A stretch of 64,000 bases of DNA from Paralithodes platypus (GCA_032716605.1 CM064506.1:22310412-22374411), one strand, 5' to 3'. Positions 1-9,916 are shown, counted from the first letter of the stretch. The notes: generated by a model from the sequence alone, not told the origin. Program-made: numbers and translations.

Positions 1-277
1 ATCACCAGTTTCATCATCCCCTGCATTCTCTCAAGATATATCACCAGTTTCATCATCCCCTGCATTCTCTCAAGATATATCACCAGTTTCATCATCCCCT
101 GCATTCTCTCAAGATATATCACCAGTTTCATCATCCCCTGCATTCTCTCAAGATATATCACCAGTTTCATCATCCCCTGCATTCTCTCAAGATATATCAC
201 CAGTTTCATCATCCCCTGCATTCTCTCAAGATATATCACCAGTTTCATCATCCCCTGCATTCTCTCAAGATATATCA
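1..277 (+). repeat. 39-bp minisatellite, about 7 copies
   Basis: A unit of exactly 39 bp, beginning ATCACCAGTTTCATCATC and ending CTCTCAAGATAT, is repeated about seven times with almost no variation and runs off the left edge. The same unit occurs only once, in reverse complement, in the opposite arm near 5338-5382. The array therefore expanded after the two arms were formed. Confidence 0.95.
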
Positions 278-449
278 GGCTAATATTACTAAAAACTTCT
301 GACATCTTGCGTATGAATCATTCACTATACAGTACATGTAATAAAGTTTATGCACTTACTTATAGTAATATAAACTGGATATATATATATTTATATATAT
401 ATGAAGTATATCTCACAAAAAGACGTGAGCTAAGTAATGTTTTTTTCTC

Positions 450-530
450 TCCGCCAGGCTCGAACCACCGACAGTCATGACGATTGTCCATGCTTTAACC
501 AACTTTTTGCGGCGTGATAAAGGATACTTA
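450..530 (-). repeat. tRNA-derived SINE head, left arm
   Basis: On the minus strand there is an A-box-like TGGTTAAAGCATGG followed about 30 bp later by a B-box, GGTTCGAGCCT. This is the internal RNA polymerase III promoter layout of tRNA-derived SINEs. The acceptor arms do not pair well, so a functional tRNA is unlikely. The partner at 5034-5110 keeps the B box but has lost the A-box segment. Confidence 0.6.
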
Positions 531-633
531 ACCTTTTCTTATCTATATTAAGAAGAAGAGAAATCCTACTTGAAGACTGTATGTTGGATTCCCGGCCAAG
601 GTTAAACACATAAATATTAAATATATTATTCAA

Positions 634-1000
634 TTAAGGGGCCCCACCTCGCTTTTTTCTCTTTCTCTCCCTCTATCTTTGGCTTGTATCCATTCGGCCC
701 CATTCAGCTTACTGTTTTAAGACGTTTACCCCCATCCAGGTGTCAATATTTTCCTGGCGACCGGTAGCGAGCCAGTATATATATATTTTGGTTTGACAGC
801 AAGCTAAATTTGTACATTTTTCGATAGAAAAATTTCTCCGGCGAAGCCGGATTTCTCCATACAATGCTGGCTCACTATCGCTCGCCAGGAAGAAATCGAT
901 ACCTGGATGGGGTTAAACGTCTTAATGGGGCCGAATGGATACAAGCCAGGGAAAGAGAGAAAAAGAGATACAGAGAAAACAAGCCCGTGACCCCCCTTAA
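634..1000. mobile_element. MITE family A2, palindromic foldback copy
   Basis: The element starts TTAAGGGG and ends CCCCTTAA, 367 bp in all. Almost the whole length is an imperfect palindrome: the left half with CCATTCGGCCCCATTC and TTTCCTGGCG is mirrored by GAATGGGGCCGAATGG-type sequence and CGCCAGGAA in the right half. The centre holds the GAAGCCGGATTT block and the ATTTTTCGATAGAAAAAT hairpin shared with family A. It has no coding capacity, so it would need a transposase supplied in trans. It occupies the TTAA that holds a different element in the right arm. Confidence 0.85.
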
Positions 1001-1104
1001 TCTGGAGGTCTATCCCGCCACACTGATGAGGCAGGCCGTATATTCTTTGGAAGGAATAATTAGCTTCATAATATATTTGGAATATAATATGAACGGAGGT
1101 TCGC

Positions 1105-1464
1105 TTAAGGGGGGAGGGGTCGTTTTTCTGGTCCCCCTTCTCCCTCATGTTTAGCCCCATTAGTTTTCAGATTTTATGACGTTCGGCCCATTAGTTTGGC
1201 GATTTTAAGGCTTCACCCCTTTTCGTTGTCAATATTAAGACTTTACGTGTCATTTAGGTGTCGATTTTTTTTCCTGGTGAACGATAATGAGCCCGTAATT
1301 TTGAAAGTGCCGGCCATTGGCCGGGAAATTTTTCTACCGAAAAATGTACAAATTAATCAAGAAGGGGGATCTAATGGATGTTTTTAAACAGTTTGATGAA
1401 GGTCTAGGGAGGAAACTAGAAAAATCATTCATAATGGGGAAATAAATAATCCATTCCCCCTTAA
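1105..1464 (+). mobile_element. MITE family A, full copy
   Basis: This is a 360-bp reference copy of family A. TTAA is present at both ends, followed inward by GGGG at the left and preceded by CCCC at the right. Landmarks in order: CTCATGTTTAGCCCCATTAG, GTTTGGCGATTTTAAG, TTAGGTGTCGATTTTT, CCTGG plus a GAGCGATAGCGAGCC-like block, the hairpin GGCCATTGGCC, the hairpin ATTTTTCTACCGAAAAAT, and GGTCTAGGGAGGAAACTA. The same copy in the other arm is 3780-4139, so its insertion predates the duplication. Confidence 0.9.
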
Positions 1465-1717
1465 TCTCTCGAGGCATTAAGAGTTCGGGGTGCTGGAATT
1501 AATTAGTGCCTACCCAGAGGTATATATACAGCATAATACTATACTGGAATTATAATACGATTTGGTATTCAAACATTACAAGACAACCAGTAAGTTTAAT
1601 GAACCAATACTAAATTACTGTAATTGGTTAATTAACGATATTTGAAGGGTAATGCAGGGTGACCGTCATTAGTTAACAATAATTCTCTATTAAACACAAC
1701 ACTATAGTCTATCCACT

Positions 1718-2108
1718 TTAAGGGGGTCGCCGGCTTTTTATATCTTTCTCTCCTTTTCTCTCTTTCCATGGCTTGTATCAATTCGGCCACATTCAGCCAA
1801 ATGTTTTAAGACGTTTATCACCATCCAGGTGTCGATTTCTTCCTGGCGAGCGATAGCGAGCCAGCATTGTATGGAGAAATCCGGCTTCGCCGGAAATATT
1901 TTTCAATCGAAAAATGTACAAATTTAGCTTGCTGTCAAACAAACATATTTATATGCTGGCTCGATATCACTCGCCAGGAAAATATTGACACCTGGATGGG
2001 GGTAAACGTTTTAAAACAGTACCGGTAGGCTGAATGGGGCCGAATGTATAATAAGCCAAAGAGAGAGGGAGAGAAAGAGAAAAAAACAAACGAGGTGGGC
2101 TCCCTTAA
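1718..2108. mobile_element. MITE family A2, spacer copy
   Basis: TTAAGGGGG at the left and CCCTTAA at the right enclose 391 bp with the same foldback architecture as 634-1000, in the opposite orientation. It includes GGCTTCGCCGG and a CTGGCGAGCGATAGCGAGCC half mirrored by a diverged GCTGGCTCGATATCACTCG half. It lies in the spacer of the large inverted duplication, so it is absent from the duplicated arms. Confidence 0.85.
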
Positions 2109-2114
2109 GGGGGG

Positions 2115-3215
2115 GAATATAAAGTATATGTAATGATATGTTATAATGTATAGATCTATGGTTATACAAGGATTGGGTTTAGTAGAAAAGAATGGGGGTG
2201 ATTGGGAGTTGAATCAGTTGCTGTTTGCTGATGACACAGCACTGGTGGCGCATTCAGAGGAGCAGCTGTAGTGAGTAGTAAAATAGTTTGGTGTGGTATG
2301 TGGGAGGAGGAAGCTGCAGCGAGTAGTAAAGAGAGTTTGGTGTGGTATGTGGGAGGAGGAAGCTGCAGCGAGTAGTAAAATAGTTTGGTGTGGTATGTGG
2401 GATGAGGAAGCTGTAGTGAGTAGTAAAATAGTTTGGTGTGGTATGTGGGATGAGGAAGCTGTAGTGAGTAGTAAAATAGTTTGGTGTGGTATGTGAGAGG
2501 AGGAAGCTGCAGTGAGTAGTAAAATAGTTTGGTGTGGTATGTGGGATGAGGAAGCTGTAGTGAGTAGTAAAATAGTTTGGTGTGGTATGTCGGATGAGGA
2601 AGCTGAGGGTAAATGTCAATACAAGTAAAGTGATGGTGTGTAATAGAGATGCTCGTAGGGTGAATCTAAATGTACAACTGGATTGGGAAATGCTGGAACA
2701 TGTAGAATGTATTAAATATCTAGGAGTTGTGGGAATGGAGGTAAAACAGTGAGTGTGGGAGGGAAGGAAAGTTTTCGGAGCAATGGGAAGTATGTGGAAG
2801 GTGAGAAATCTCGGAATGAAAGCTAAAAGTGCAATGTACCAAGGGATAGTTGTACCAACAGTGATGTATGGGGTTGAGACATGGGGTCTGAATATACAAG
2901 AGCAAAGAAGGTTGGATCTGATGGAAATGAGCTGCTTGAGGAGTATGTTTGGAGTGTCACATAGAGACAGAAAGAGAAAGGAAGAGGTACGTAGGAGAGT
3001 GGGACAACAGGAAAGAAGGGTGCTATGCTGGTATGTACATGTTGAACAAATGGGAGATGAAAGGCTTACAAGGAGAATAAGTGGGTCAGACACAAGGGGA
3101 AATAGATTGAAGGGAAGACCTCGGAAGAGATGTAGAGATGGTGTAATAAAAGCATTGGAAGATAGAGAGATGACTGAGGAACAGGCAAGAAAAGTGGTGA
3201 TGAATAGGAATAAAT
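2115..3215 (+). pseudogene. Non-LTR retrotransposon reverse transcriptase, decayed C-terminal part
   Basis: Translation around 2200-2270 gives QLLFADDTALVAHSEEQL, which holds the FADD catalytic motif of the reverse transcriptase palm. After a tandem-repeat interruption the frame resumes as KLRVNVNTSKVMVCNRDAR (2600-2660), then KYLGVVGMEV, then VPTVMYGVETWG and SCLRSMFGVSHRDRKRKE. It ends with a basic GRPRKRCRDGV tail. This order (palm, thumb-like YG-ETW region, basic C-terminus) is typical of arthropod LINE ORF2 proteins. Fingers, endonuclease and ORF1 are absent. There are stops in the repeat region and before VWEGRKVFGAMG, so it is inactive. The clade is not assigned. A second fragment of the same kind lies at 8945-9655 on the minus strand. 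Confidence 0.85.
2265..2610 (+). repeat. 48-bp tandem repeat inside the reverse transcriptase
   Basis: About seven units of 48 bp, each containing GTTTGGTGTGGTATGTGGGA and GAGGAAGCTG, sit between the FADD palm and the KLRVNV block. The unit equals 16 codons of the reverse transcriptase itself (read FGVVCGRRKL in the ancestral frame). Most units carry TAG just before the FGV block, so the array could only have grown after coding constraint was lost. Confidence 0.9.
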
Positions 3216-3472
3216 GAAGAATGATTATGAATAGATAAGTGAAAACATGGTTGTAGGGAATGCTGCGGCTCGGGAGCCAGTTGGACTAAATAATAGTCCG
3301 CCAGATGCCCGGCCCAGGGAGCTGGTGTATAATATGAAGGGAAATGCGTGGAAGTGATCTGGGCAGGCATCGTGGTGGTGAGTTCTGCAGCGTGTCTGCC
3401 TGCTGAAACCGTAACCTCTCCGCGATGTCTGGGTCCTGGGAATCTTTTGCTGGCCAAAGCCCAATTCATCCT

Positions 3473-3670
3473 AAAATTACAGGCTCGCTATCGCTCGCCA
3501 GGGAAAAATCGACACCTGAATGGCATGAAAGGTCCTAATATTGACAAATAAATTGGGTGAACGTTCTTAAAATTGCCAAATTAATGGAACCAACGTCTTA
3601 AAACCTCAAAATTAGTGGGGGCAAACATGAGGGAGAAGGGGGTCCAGAAAAACGACACATCTCCACTTAA
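3473..3670 (-). mobile_element. MITE family A, half copy
   Basis: The copy starts inside the element at the CTCGCTATCGCTCGCCAG block and runs to its CATCTCCACTTAA end. The half carrying the two hairpins is missing. It follows directly on LINE-type 3' sequence (3215-3470, with GGGTCCTGGGAATC), so the breakpoint may come from the rearrangement that made the inverted duplication. Confidence 0.75.
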
Positions 3671-3779
3671 TGTTTGAGGACCGAATCCCCTTAAAATTAC
3701 AATAATATTATGCTGTATATATACCTCTGGGTAGGCATAAATTAATTCCAGCACCCCGAACTCTTAATGCCTCGAGAGA

Positions 3780-4139
3780 TTAAGGGGGGATGGGTTTATT
3801 TATTTTCTCATTTATGAAATATTTTTCTAGTTTCCTCCCTAGACCTCCATCAAACTTTAAACAAAACATCCATTAGATCTCCCTACTAGATTAATTTATA
3901 CATTTTCGGTAGAAAAATGTCTCGGCCAAAGGCCAGTTCTTCCAAAATGAAATGCTCACTATCGTTCGCCAGGAAAAAAATCGACACCTAAATGACACGA
4001 ACAGTCTTAATATTGACAACGAAATGGGGTTAAGTCTTAAAATCGCCAAACTAATGGGCCGAACGTCATAAAACCTGAAAACTAACGGGGCTAAACATGA
4101 GGGAGAAGGGGGACCAGACAAACGAGCCCTCCCCCTTCA
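3780..4139 (-). mobile_element. MITE family A, partner of 1105-1464
   Basis: A full copy begins TTAAGGGGGGATGG. Its far end reads CCCCCTTCA, a mutated TTAA. It contains the GGCCAAAGGCC hairpin and the CGTTCGCCAGGAAA block. Flanks on both sides match the flanks of 1105-1464 in inverse order, so both descend from one insertion. Confidence 0.85.
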
Positions 4140-4243
4140 GTGACCCTCCGTTCATATTATATTCCAAATAAATGATGAAGCTAATTGTTTATTCAAATTA
4201 ATATACAGACTGCCTCATCAGTGTAGGGGGTTAGAGCTCGAGA

Positions 4244-4944
4244 TTAAGGGGAGATGGATCGTTTTTTCTGGTCCCCCCTTTCTCCCTCATGTTTAGCCCC
4301 ATTAGTTTTCAGATTTTAAGATATCTGCCTCTTTAGTTTGTTGATTTTAAGACCTTTCGCCCTATTTCTTTGTTAATATTTAGATCTTTCGTGCTATTTA
4401 GATGTCAATTGTTTTCCTGGCGAACGACATATAGGAGCCTGTAATTTTGGAAGAATCGGGCTTGGGCCGGGAAATTTTTCTGTCGAAAAATGTACAAACT
4501 AATGTAAAAGGGGGAGCTAATGGATTGGTATTTAAGTTTGCTGGAGGTCTAGGGAGGAAATTATAATAATAGTATATATATATGAAATAATAAATTATAA
4601 TAATAGTATATAATTATATGAAATAATTATAATAATAGTATATATATGAAATAATAAATTATAATAATAGTATATATATGAAATAATTATAATAATAGTA
4701 TATATATGAAATAATAAATTATAATAATAGTATATAATTATAGAAAATAATTATAATAATAGTATATAATTATATGAAATAATTATAATAATAGTATATA
4801 TATGAAATAATAAATTATAATAATAGTATATAATTATAGAAAATAATTATAATAATAGTATATACAGTATATGAAATAATAATTTATAATAATAGTATAT
4901 ATTATATGAAATAATCAACCAAAATATAAACCCTTCCCCCTTAA
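4244..4944 (+). mobile_element. MITE family A with internal AT-rich expansion
   Basis: TTAAGGGGAGATGG opens the copy and CCCCCTTAA closes it. After the usual GGTCTAGGGAGGAAA landmark the element is expanded by about 360 bp of a short AT-rich tandem repeat (4561-4918, units around TTATAATAATAGTATATA with TGAAATAAT). The expansion doubles the normal family A length. The left arm holds an A2 element at this same TTAA. Confidence 0.85.
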
Positions 4945-5033
4945 TATGAATAATTTTATGTTTAACCCTGGCCGGGAATCCAACATACATTCTTCAGGTA
5001 GGATTTCTCTTCTTCGTAATATATATAGGAAAA

Positions 5034-5110
5034 GGTTAGGTATCCTTTATCACGCCGCAATAAAATTACTGTCGGTGGTTCGAGCCTGGTTGAGAGAATA
5101 AAAACATTAA
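5034..5110 (+). repeat. tRNA-derived SINE head, right arm, A box deleted
   Basis: The B box GGTTCGAGCCTGG and the upstream TATCCTTTATCACGCCGC match the left-arm copy, but about 25 bp that include the A-box-like segment are missing. Polymerase III transcription from this copy is therefore unlikely. Confidence 0.55.
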
Positions 5111-5134
5111 TTAGCTCACGTCTTTTTGTTAAAT

Positions 5135-5195
<61 letters not shown>

Positions 5196-5399
5196 AATTA
5201 TATATGGTATATCCAGTTAATATTACTATAAGTAAGTGCATAAACTTTATTACATAGATGGTTAATGATTCATATGCTTAAGTCCATTATAAATATCAGC
5301 TTACAACGGAAGATGTCAGAAGCTTTTAGTAATATTAGCCTGATATATCTTGAGAGGATGCAAGGGATTATGAAACTGGTGAAGCGATATTCCACATCC

Positions 5400-5875
5400 T
5401 GCTTGCCTGGATAAAACTCTCGCTAAAACCTTTCCTATTTGTTTTGTCCTCACATTAATCTATCTCATTGGGCATCGATTTTTTTCATTAAATCTATGTG
5501 ATATTTGTTATCATTATTATTATTATTATTTTTATTATTATATATATATATATATAAAGTATATTAAGTCGTGCATTATATTAGCAACTTTCCTCCTCAA
5601 TTATACACTAAAATTTAAATGACAGAAATTTCAAATCTCAGGAACTAAGATGGGAACATGACATTTTCTGGCCAGGTCAAGTAAAGCAGAAAATAACTGA
5701 AGGTCAGAGAGGAACCAGACCCACCCAAACATAACTCCAACCTGCCCACCACGGACGCATACCAGATGTTCCTAGGGATTTATGATTATTTGTAACTTAA
5801 CATTTGCCAGCTAATCCCTCATGCTCAGAAGAAACATGAGAAATATACTATCCTCGATTATAAAATATGCACACA
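5400..5875. other. Unassigned intergenic stretch
   Basis: Beyond the end of the inverted duplication I see no reverse transcriptase motif, MITE end or convincing open frame. It contains a short (ATT)n run near 5512-5535 and a short (TA)n run near 5540. Confidence 0.5.
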
Positions 5876-5876
5876 C

Positions 5877-5880
<4 letters not shown>

Positions 5881-5958
<78 letters not shown>
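5881..5958. repeat. (TA)n microsatellite
   Basis: Two uninterrupted TA runs are separated by a single CTG, giving a self-complementary stretch of about 78 bp that could extrude as a cruciform. Confidence 0.9.
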
Positions 5959-5959
<1 letters not shown>

Positions 5960-5960
<1 letters not shown>

Positions 5961-6270
5961 TAGTATTCACATTAACATACAACATCCAAGCCGCTCAAGT
6001 TACATCTGACGTAAAGGTTGCTATCGAACACTGATTGGCGGCTGATGGACGTAATATCGGGAACGCTAGATATTATTTCCGTAATGCGAGATTCTATTAT
6101 TCCAGCGCCAGCCACCACCACCGCCGCCAGAGCTCCGGACGTATCTGTTTTCCGCTCCCACACGGCAATCGCTCTCTAAACAAATATTCCACAATGCTCC
6201 CCGTGCTACAGATTAATGTTTACTAAATCTCTGTAAAACCTATATACCCTGCCTTTAATGTAGGAGAGTT
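5960..6270. other. Unassigned, moderately GC-rich stretch
   Basis: Region 6000-6180 has higher complexity than its surroundings (CCACCACCGCCGCC near 6115). No frame longer than about 63 codons is open and no protein family is recognised. Confidence 0.4.
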
Positions 6271-6280
6271 GCAGTGTACC

Positions 6281-6284
<4 letters not shown>

Positions 6285-6330
<46 letters not shown>
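6285..6330. repeat. (TA)n microsatellite
   Basis: An uninterrupted TA run of about 45 bp. Confidence 0.9.
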
Positions 6331-6331
<1 letters not shown>

Positions 6332-6339
6332 CCTGAACA

Positions 6340-6930
6340 ATATCAACTTACCACATAAGAATAATAACATGGGGCTCAATGGGTTAATTATCCCTTTGAT
6401 TCCTAAAGGTCCTTGCAAATCTTAATAAAATCCCCTAATACGAGCTACAACGAAAAGAAGAAAGGTGTCATTGTTAACTAAACTGGTTAATAAAATTCCC
6501 CAAACAAACACACAAACAAACAAAGAGGTCCAAACTGCCCACTCTTGTGTTTACAAGATCGCTCTGGCCGCTTTATCCGCTCTCAAAAAGTGGATTTAGA
6601 ACGGAGGCATTTTGGGGGTTGCCAGAGGAGGTTTCAGCTTTGTTGTTTTCGTGTAGAGGGAGCAGCAGAGAGGTTGAAACGATTACTATACTCTGTTTGT
6701 TTTCAGTTGGCGATAAATTGAATCCCTTTGGCAGCTGGTTTATCGATACTTACTGGACAAATATAATGCAACTATGTCCCTGCTTCCTATTTTAAATACC
6801 AGGTTTATATTATCAGCACTGTATTAAATTTCACGACATCTATCTATATATCTATCTATATCTATCTAACTCTCTGACTTCCTTATATCCTTCCTCATAT
6901 GAAAAAAAAAAACGTCTAATAATAGTCGTC
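6340..6930. other. Unassigned intergenic stretch
   Basis: An 82-codon open frame at 6547-6795 (plus) shows no family motif and no supporting context, so I do not call it a gene. A short (TATC)n run lies at 6840-6870. Confidence 0.4.
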
Positions 6931-6937
6931 TCTCTCA

Positions 6938-6938
6938 T

Positions 6939-7024
<86 letters not shown>

Positions 7025-7120
7025 ATACCGGTATATATAAATATATATATACCCGGTATATATATATATATATATATAAATAATTATGTAGTATATATAC
7101 TGTATATGAGAGAGAGAGAG
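6938..7120. repeat. Compound (CT)n (TA)n (GA)n microsatellite
   Basis: CT repeats run into a TA tract of about 60 bp, then imperfect TA with ACCGGTAT and ACCCGGTAT interruptions, then a GA run at 7108-7122. The CT and GA ends are complementary, so the whole tract can fold back on itself. Confidence 0.85.
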
Positions 7121-7364
7121 AGGGGGTTCAGTTTTCTGCATGGAGAAATACACCGTTCTCTTCCAGTTTTTGCAATAAAAAAGTTAACCGACTCCACAGT
7201 TCTTGTCTTTCCATTAACTAAAAGCTTGATGTAGGACTTTCGGGCCTTTATCGTGTACTACAGAGTTTATTTTGCATTGTTATTTTAGTAGAAAATAAGT
7301 GATACATAATTGTTTTGTCCATTTTTTGTTCTCACAATTCATTATTCACTCTCTGTATCACCTT

Positions 7365-7423
7365 TAATGGGGCTAAACATGAGGAAGAAGGGAACAGAAA
7401 AACGGCCCATCTCCCCTTAATTT
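7365..7423 (-). mobile_element. MITE family A, terminal fragment
   Basis: Only the terminal 60 bp survives: GGGGCTAAACATGAGG followed by CCCATCTCCCCTTAA. Confidence 0.7.
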
Positions 7424-7477
7424 AAATACAATCGTCTAATAATAACCGGAAAACAGAAACAAAATGCGTATTGTATT

Positions 7478-7663
7478 TTGAAAGGTTTATCTATACCCTA
7501 TTCCAAATTGGTAGGCCAAATATCGTGAACCCTAACTTCTGTAACTCAAAAAGGGCTAAAGCAAATGGACTGTCAATGTTCACACCTATTCCTTGGCTGA
7601 CTCTTCCCAAATCAGTAGAAATATAACCTCGATTACTCTAGTCGTTTGTGAGTTATAGAGGTA
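7478..7663 (+). mobile_element. MITE family J, diverged copy
   Basis: It aligns with 12967-13180: AACTCAAAAAGGGCTAAAGC, GACTGTCAATGTTCACA, CAGTAGAAATAT and TTTGTGAGTTATAGAGG correspond in order. The outer terminal repeats are lost. It abuts a family D copy. Confidence 0.65.
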
Positions 7664-7667
7664 AATG

Positions 7668-7853
7668 TACAATCGCGCTAATAAATTATGTCTTGGCACC
7701 AAGTATGTTTTGATCAGTAATTGGTATCAGCAATATCTAAGTGTTATTTCTTCATATCAAGTGAAATACATACACGTGTTCTTACAGTTACACACCCTAT
7801 CCAACATCTGACAGACATTAATACAGCACAGAGCAAGCCAAACATAATGACAG
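7668..7853 (+). mobile_element. MITE family D, right end truncated
   Basis: The left end TACAATCGCGCTAATAA resembles the TACAGTCGCGCTAATAAG terminus of family D. Inside are CACCAAGTATGTTTTGATCA, TTGGTATCAGCAATATCTAA and CATCTGACAGACATTAATAC. The right terminal repeat is missing after GACAGCC. Confidence 0.75.
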
Positions 7854-8104
7854 CCTACGTCATTGTTCTCGACAATATCAATAATTCCTCTCGAAAGTAA
7901 TTCCAACCACAAATCATTTTACCGATATGTCATCTCACGAAAAGGTCCTTTTGTTCATAAGTCGTGTTGCTCTCTGGTAATTCCGCCCACTATCAAAATA
8001 CACGACTTCTTATATTTTACACCATGCTATTTCTCACACCCACCCTCTCTCTCTCTTCCATGGGCATATTTATTTGCACATTTTTACATTAGTTTTATAT
8101 ATAT

Positions 8105-8142
8105 ATTTTAGTTTCCTCCCTAGACCTCCATCAAGCTTTAAA

Positions 8143-8182
<40 letters not shown>

Positions 8183-8267
8183 TCCTTTAAGATAAATTTG
8201 TACAATTTTCGATAGAAAATTACCTGAGGAAGAAGGGGGACCAAAAACAGACCCATCTCCCCTTCAT
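8105..8267 (-). mobile_element. MITE family A, internally deleted, with A and TA runs
   Basis: TTTCCTCCCTAGACCTCCAT at the left and ACCCATCTCCCC at the right are family A ends. The centre is reduced to TTTGTACAATTTTCGATAG plus a poly(A)-(TA)n insertion at 8140-8185. Confidence 0.75.
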
Positions 8268-8382
8268 ATTTGCCTTGCTATCTTTACAACTCTCTCCTTT
8301 TTCAATCCAGCTCCAAATCCTGTTACCTCTTTTATCACAGTGCCGCCTTTTGTTTTCTTCATATATATATATACATAGAAAA

Positions 8383-8515
8383 AAGAAACGAAGGGACTGG
8401 AGTTCTCGAAAAGATGCTTCAATCCAGATGCTATTCTTGACTTACTGTGTGCTGGCTTAATAATCCAGAAGGGTTGATAGCCCCTGAAGTCCTAGTTCAA
8501 CTCATTTTGTTAACA
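8383..8515 (-). repeat. Dispersed repeat G, copy 1
   Basis: Contains GAAGGGACTGGAGTTCTCG, CTTGACTTACTGTGTGCTGG, TTAATAATCCAGAAGGGTTG and ATAGCCCCTGAAGTCCTA. The same block occurs at 16892, 36358, 43454, 47040-47277 and 53449. Its class is unknown: no terminal repeats or coding sequence are visible. Confidence 0.75.
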
Positions 8516-8589
8516 AAAACAAAAGCCTATATCTTGCCCCTTTGTATTAAACTCCCTAATTTTTTTCAACGGGACGAAAAATGTAATCC

Positions 8590-8680
8590 TTTATTAACTG
8601 CCTTCGTGGTGTAATGCATAAGGTGTTGATATTCGGTGTGAGCGTCCTGGGTTCGAATCCACGGACTGCCACATGTGTTT
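8590..8680 (+). repeat. tRNA-derived SINE head
   Basis: TGGTGTAATGCATAAGG (A-box-like) and GGGTTCGAATCC (B box) are about 38 bp apart. The 3' end ACTGCCAC does not pair convincingly with the 5' end, and there is no intact cloverleaf. A tail toward 8900 may be the SINE body, but I see no clear end. Confidence 0.6.
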
Positions 8681-8944
8681 GTAATATTCCATTAATCGAT
8701 TTTAGGAGTAGAGTTGGTTGTTGGATAGAACATAATAATTATAATGTATCGCTATTCAATGAAAAATGAATATGCTATGTTTCTGTATTATGTTACTGTG
8801 AAGCTTTCAAAATTAACAATACACTTCGATAAAACATTTCTGTCATTGCTGAGTTATCAAGATTGTTACATGATCATTTACCGTACGTAAAAAGAAATAT
8901 ATCTATCTATGTATTGCCAGACGTAACGATCCACGAAGGGGTGG

Positions 8945-9655
8945 CCACGAATGAATCGCCCCCACGCACCTGTCCCCAGTCAGTCGACGCCCCTCCTCCC
9001 ATCCAACACCGCTTTCACGCATATACTTCTTAAGTCCCTTCTTAAGCCTCTATCGGCCTACATCTCCCTCTCTGTCCTTCCACTTCACTCTCGTACACTC
9101 TTTTACTTATTCTCTCGCTTCCTATTCATTCCACATGGCCGAACCATCTCAAGGTGTTCCATTTCCCACTTTCCCGCATATCAATATCCATACCACATCG
9201 CTCTCGTCCTTCCTCATTCGTCTGTCTATCCCACTATGTAACTCCGCAAGCACTTCTCCAGTAACTAATTTCCACACCTCTCACTCTTGGTTTGTGTCTC
9301 TCCAACAACGTCCACGCTTCACTCCCATACGTCAACGTCGGGATTACCTTACTATCATGCAAGGACTTCTTTACTTCATTGCTGACCACTCAATTTCTTG
9401 TTACTGCTTTCAGCGTTCCTACAACCCTCTCCCGCGTTTCTTCTATACTCCCATCTTTACTCAACACACTGCCCAAATTCTTAAATGAGCTGACATTATC
9501 CATTACCTGATCCATCAACCTCACCTCACACTCTGTGACTACACCCCTTTCAAAGACCATAACCTTACTCTTCCCCGCATTTACTTTCAGATACAATTTT
9601 TCACACACTATTCCAAACATATTTACCACACCCTGCAACTCCCACTTTTTCTCAT
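8945..9655 (-). pseudogene. Non-LTR reverse transcriptase, C-terminal fragment
   Basis: Minus-strand translation from 9638 gives KLYLKVNAGKSKVMVFERG and then NVSSFKNLGSVLSKDGSIEE. This is the K-VNAGKSKVM and F-LGS-D motif pair that follows the palm in LINE reverse transcriptases. Further on, near 9130-9190, WNTLRWFGHVE appears, the conserved LRWFGHVE block of the C-terminal region. The palm FADD and everything upstream are missing. Stops and frameshifts separate the blocks. It is related to the element at 2115-3215. Confidence 0.75.
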
Positions 9656-9679
9656 GACCATATTATATATATATATATA

Positions 9680-9838
9680 TATGTTAGTAAAGCCAGGTAA
9701 TAAATTTTCTTTAATACATACGAGGTTGAAAGAAATGGCAATTTCTGCGTTGGAAATTTTATTATTCAAAGTTTCCAGGTCTCTGATGAGTTTTCGCTGG
9801 GTGGCAGGAAGTAGATGAAGGAGATGAGCAAAATTCAT
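9680..9838 (-). pseudogene. Penelope-like ORF, N-terminal fragment, left arm
   Basis: The frame begins MNFAHLLHLLPATQRK and continues with LNNKISNAEIAISFNLVCIK and ENLLPGFTNI before running into a (TA)n tract. The helical N-terminus followed by a C-x-N-LLP-type segment resembles the start of Penelope-like ORFs. Its position just outside the pLTR-like region matches the tandem arrangement known for this class. It extends about 30 bp further than the right-arm copy, which ends in poly(A). Confidence 0.6.
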
Positions 9839-9880
9839 GGTGGTACAGGGTTACATAAATGTACATGATGATACAGGATA

Positions 9881-9916
9881 TACGACGCGTTTCACTGGAC
9901 AACCAGCATTATCAAG
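9881..9916 (-). ncRNA. Hammerhead-ribozyme-like motif, left arm
   Basis: On the minus strand TTGATAATG, a hairpin CTGG-TTGT-CCAG, then TGAAACGCGTC follow one another. Penelope-like pLTRs are known to carry minimal hammerhead ribozymes with a CTGATGA core, a short stem II, GAAAC and a tiny stem III. The GAAACGCGTC half fits well. The first core segment deviates (TTGATAA in place of CTGATGA), so activity is uncertain. Confidence 0.5.

Larger units (their letters stand above)
1..1553 (+). repeat. Left arm of large inverted duplication
   Basis: Reading inward from the minisatellite, this stretch matches the reverse complement of about 3690-5395 segment by segment: unique DNA at 278-400, the tRNA-like SINE at 440-535, the GGCCGGG-containing flank at 590-630, the flank at 1001-1104, the family A MITE at 1105-1464, and unique DNA at 1465-1550. 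The 1465-1545 part differs from its partner at only a few of about 80 positions. The arm continues left of the window. The inner boundary is near 1550, where similarity stops. Confidence 0.9.
3690..5395 (-). repeat. Right arm of large inverted duplication
   Basis: This is the reverse complement of 1-1553, in order: unique sequence at 3700-3779, family A copy, flank at 4140-4243, a different MITE at the shared TTAA, SINE and unique DNA at 4945-5340, and one copy of the 39-bp minisatellite unit. It is longer than the left arm mainly because of the AT-rich expansion at 4561-4918 and a (TA)n run at 5143-5190. Confidence 0.9.

Noticed and set aside
1..277. A CRISPR-like array at the left edge.
   Set aside because: Units are directly contiguous at 39 bp with no variable spacers, and the context is eukaryotic repeats.
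2254..3093. 279-codon minus-strand frame rich in Ser, Thr and Phe.
   Set aside because: It is antisense to the reverse transcriptase fragment and its 48-bp repeat; the plus strand has genuine reverse transcriptase motifs.
6547..6795. 82-codon plus-strand frame as a small host gene.
   Set aside because: No recognisable motif, no splice or promoter support, and such lengths are expected by chance in this much sequence.
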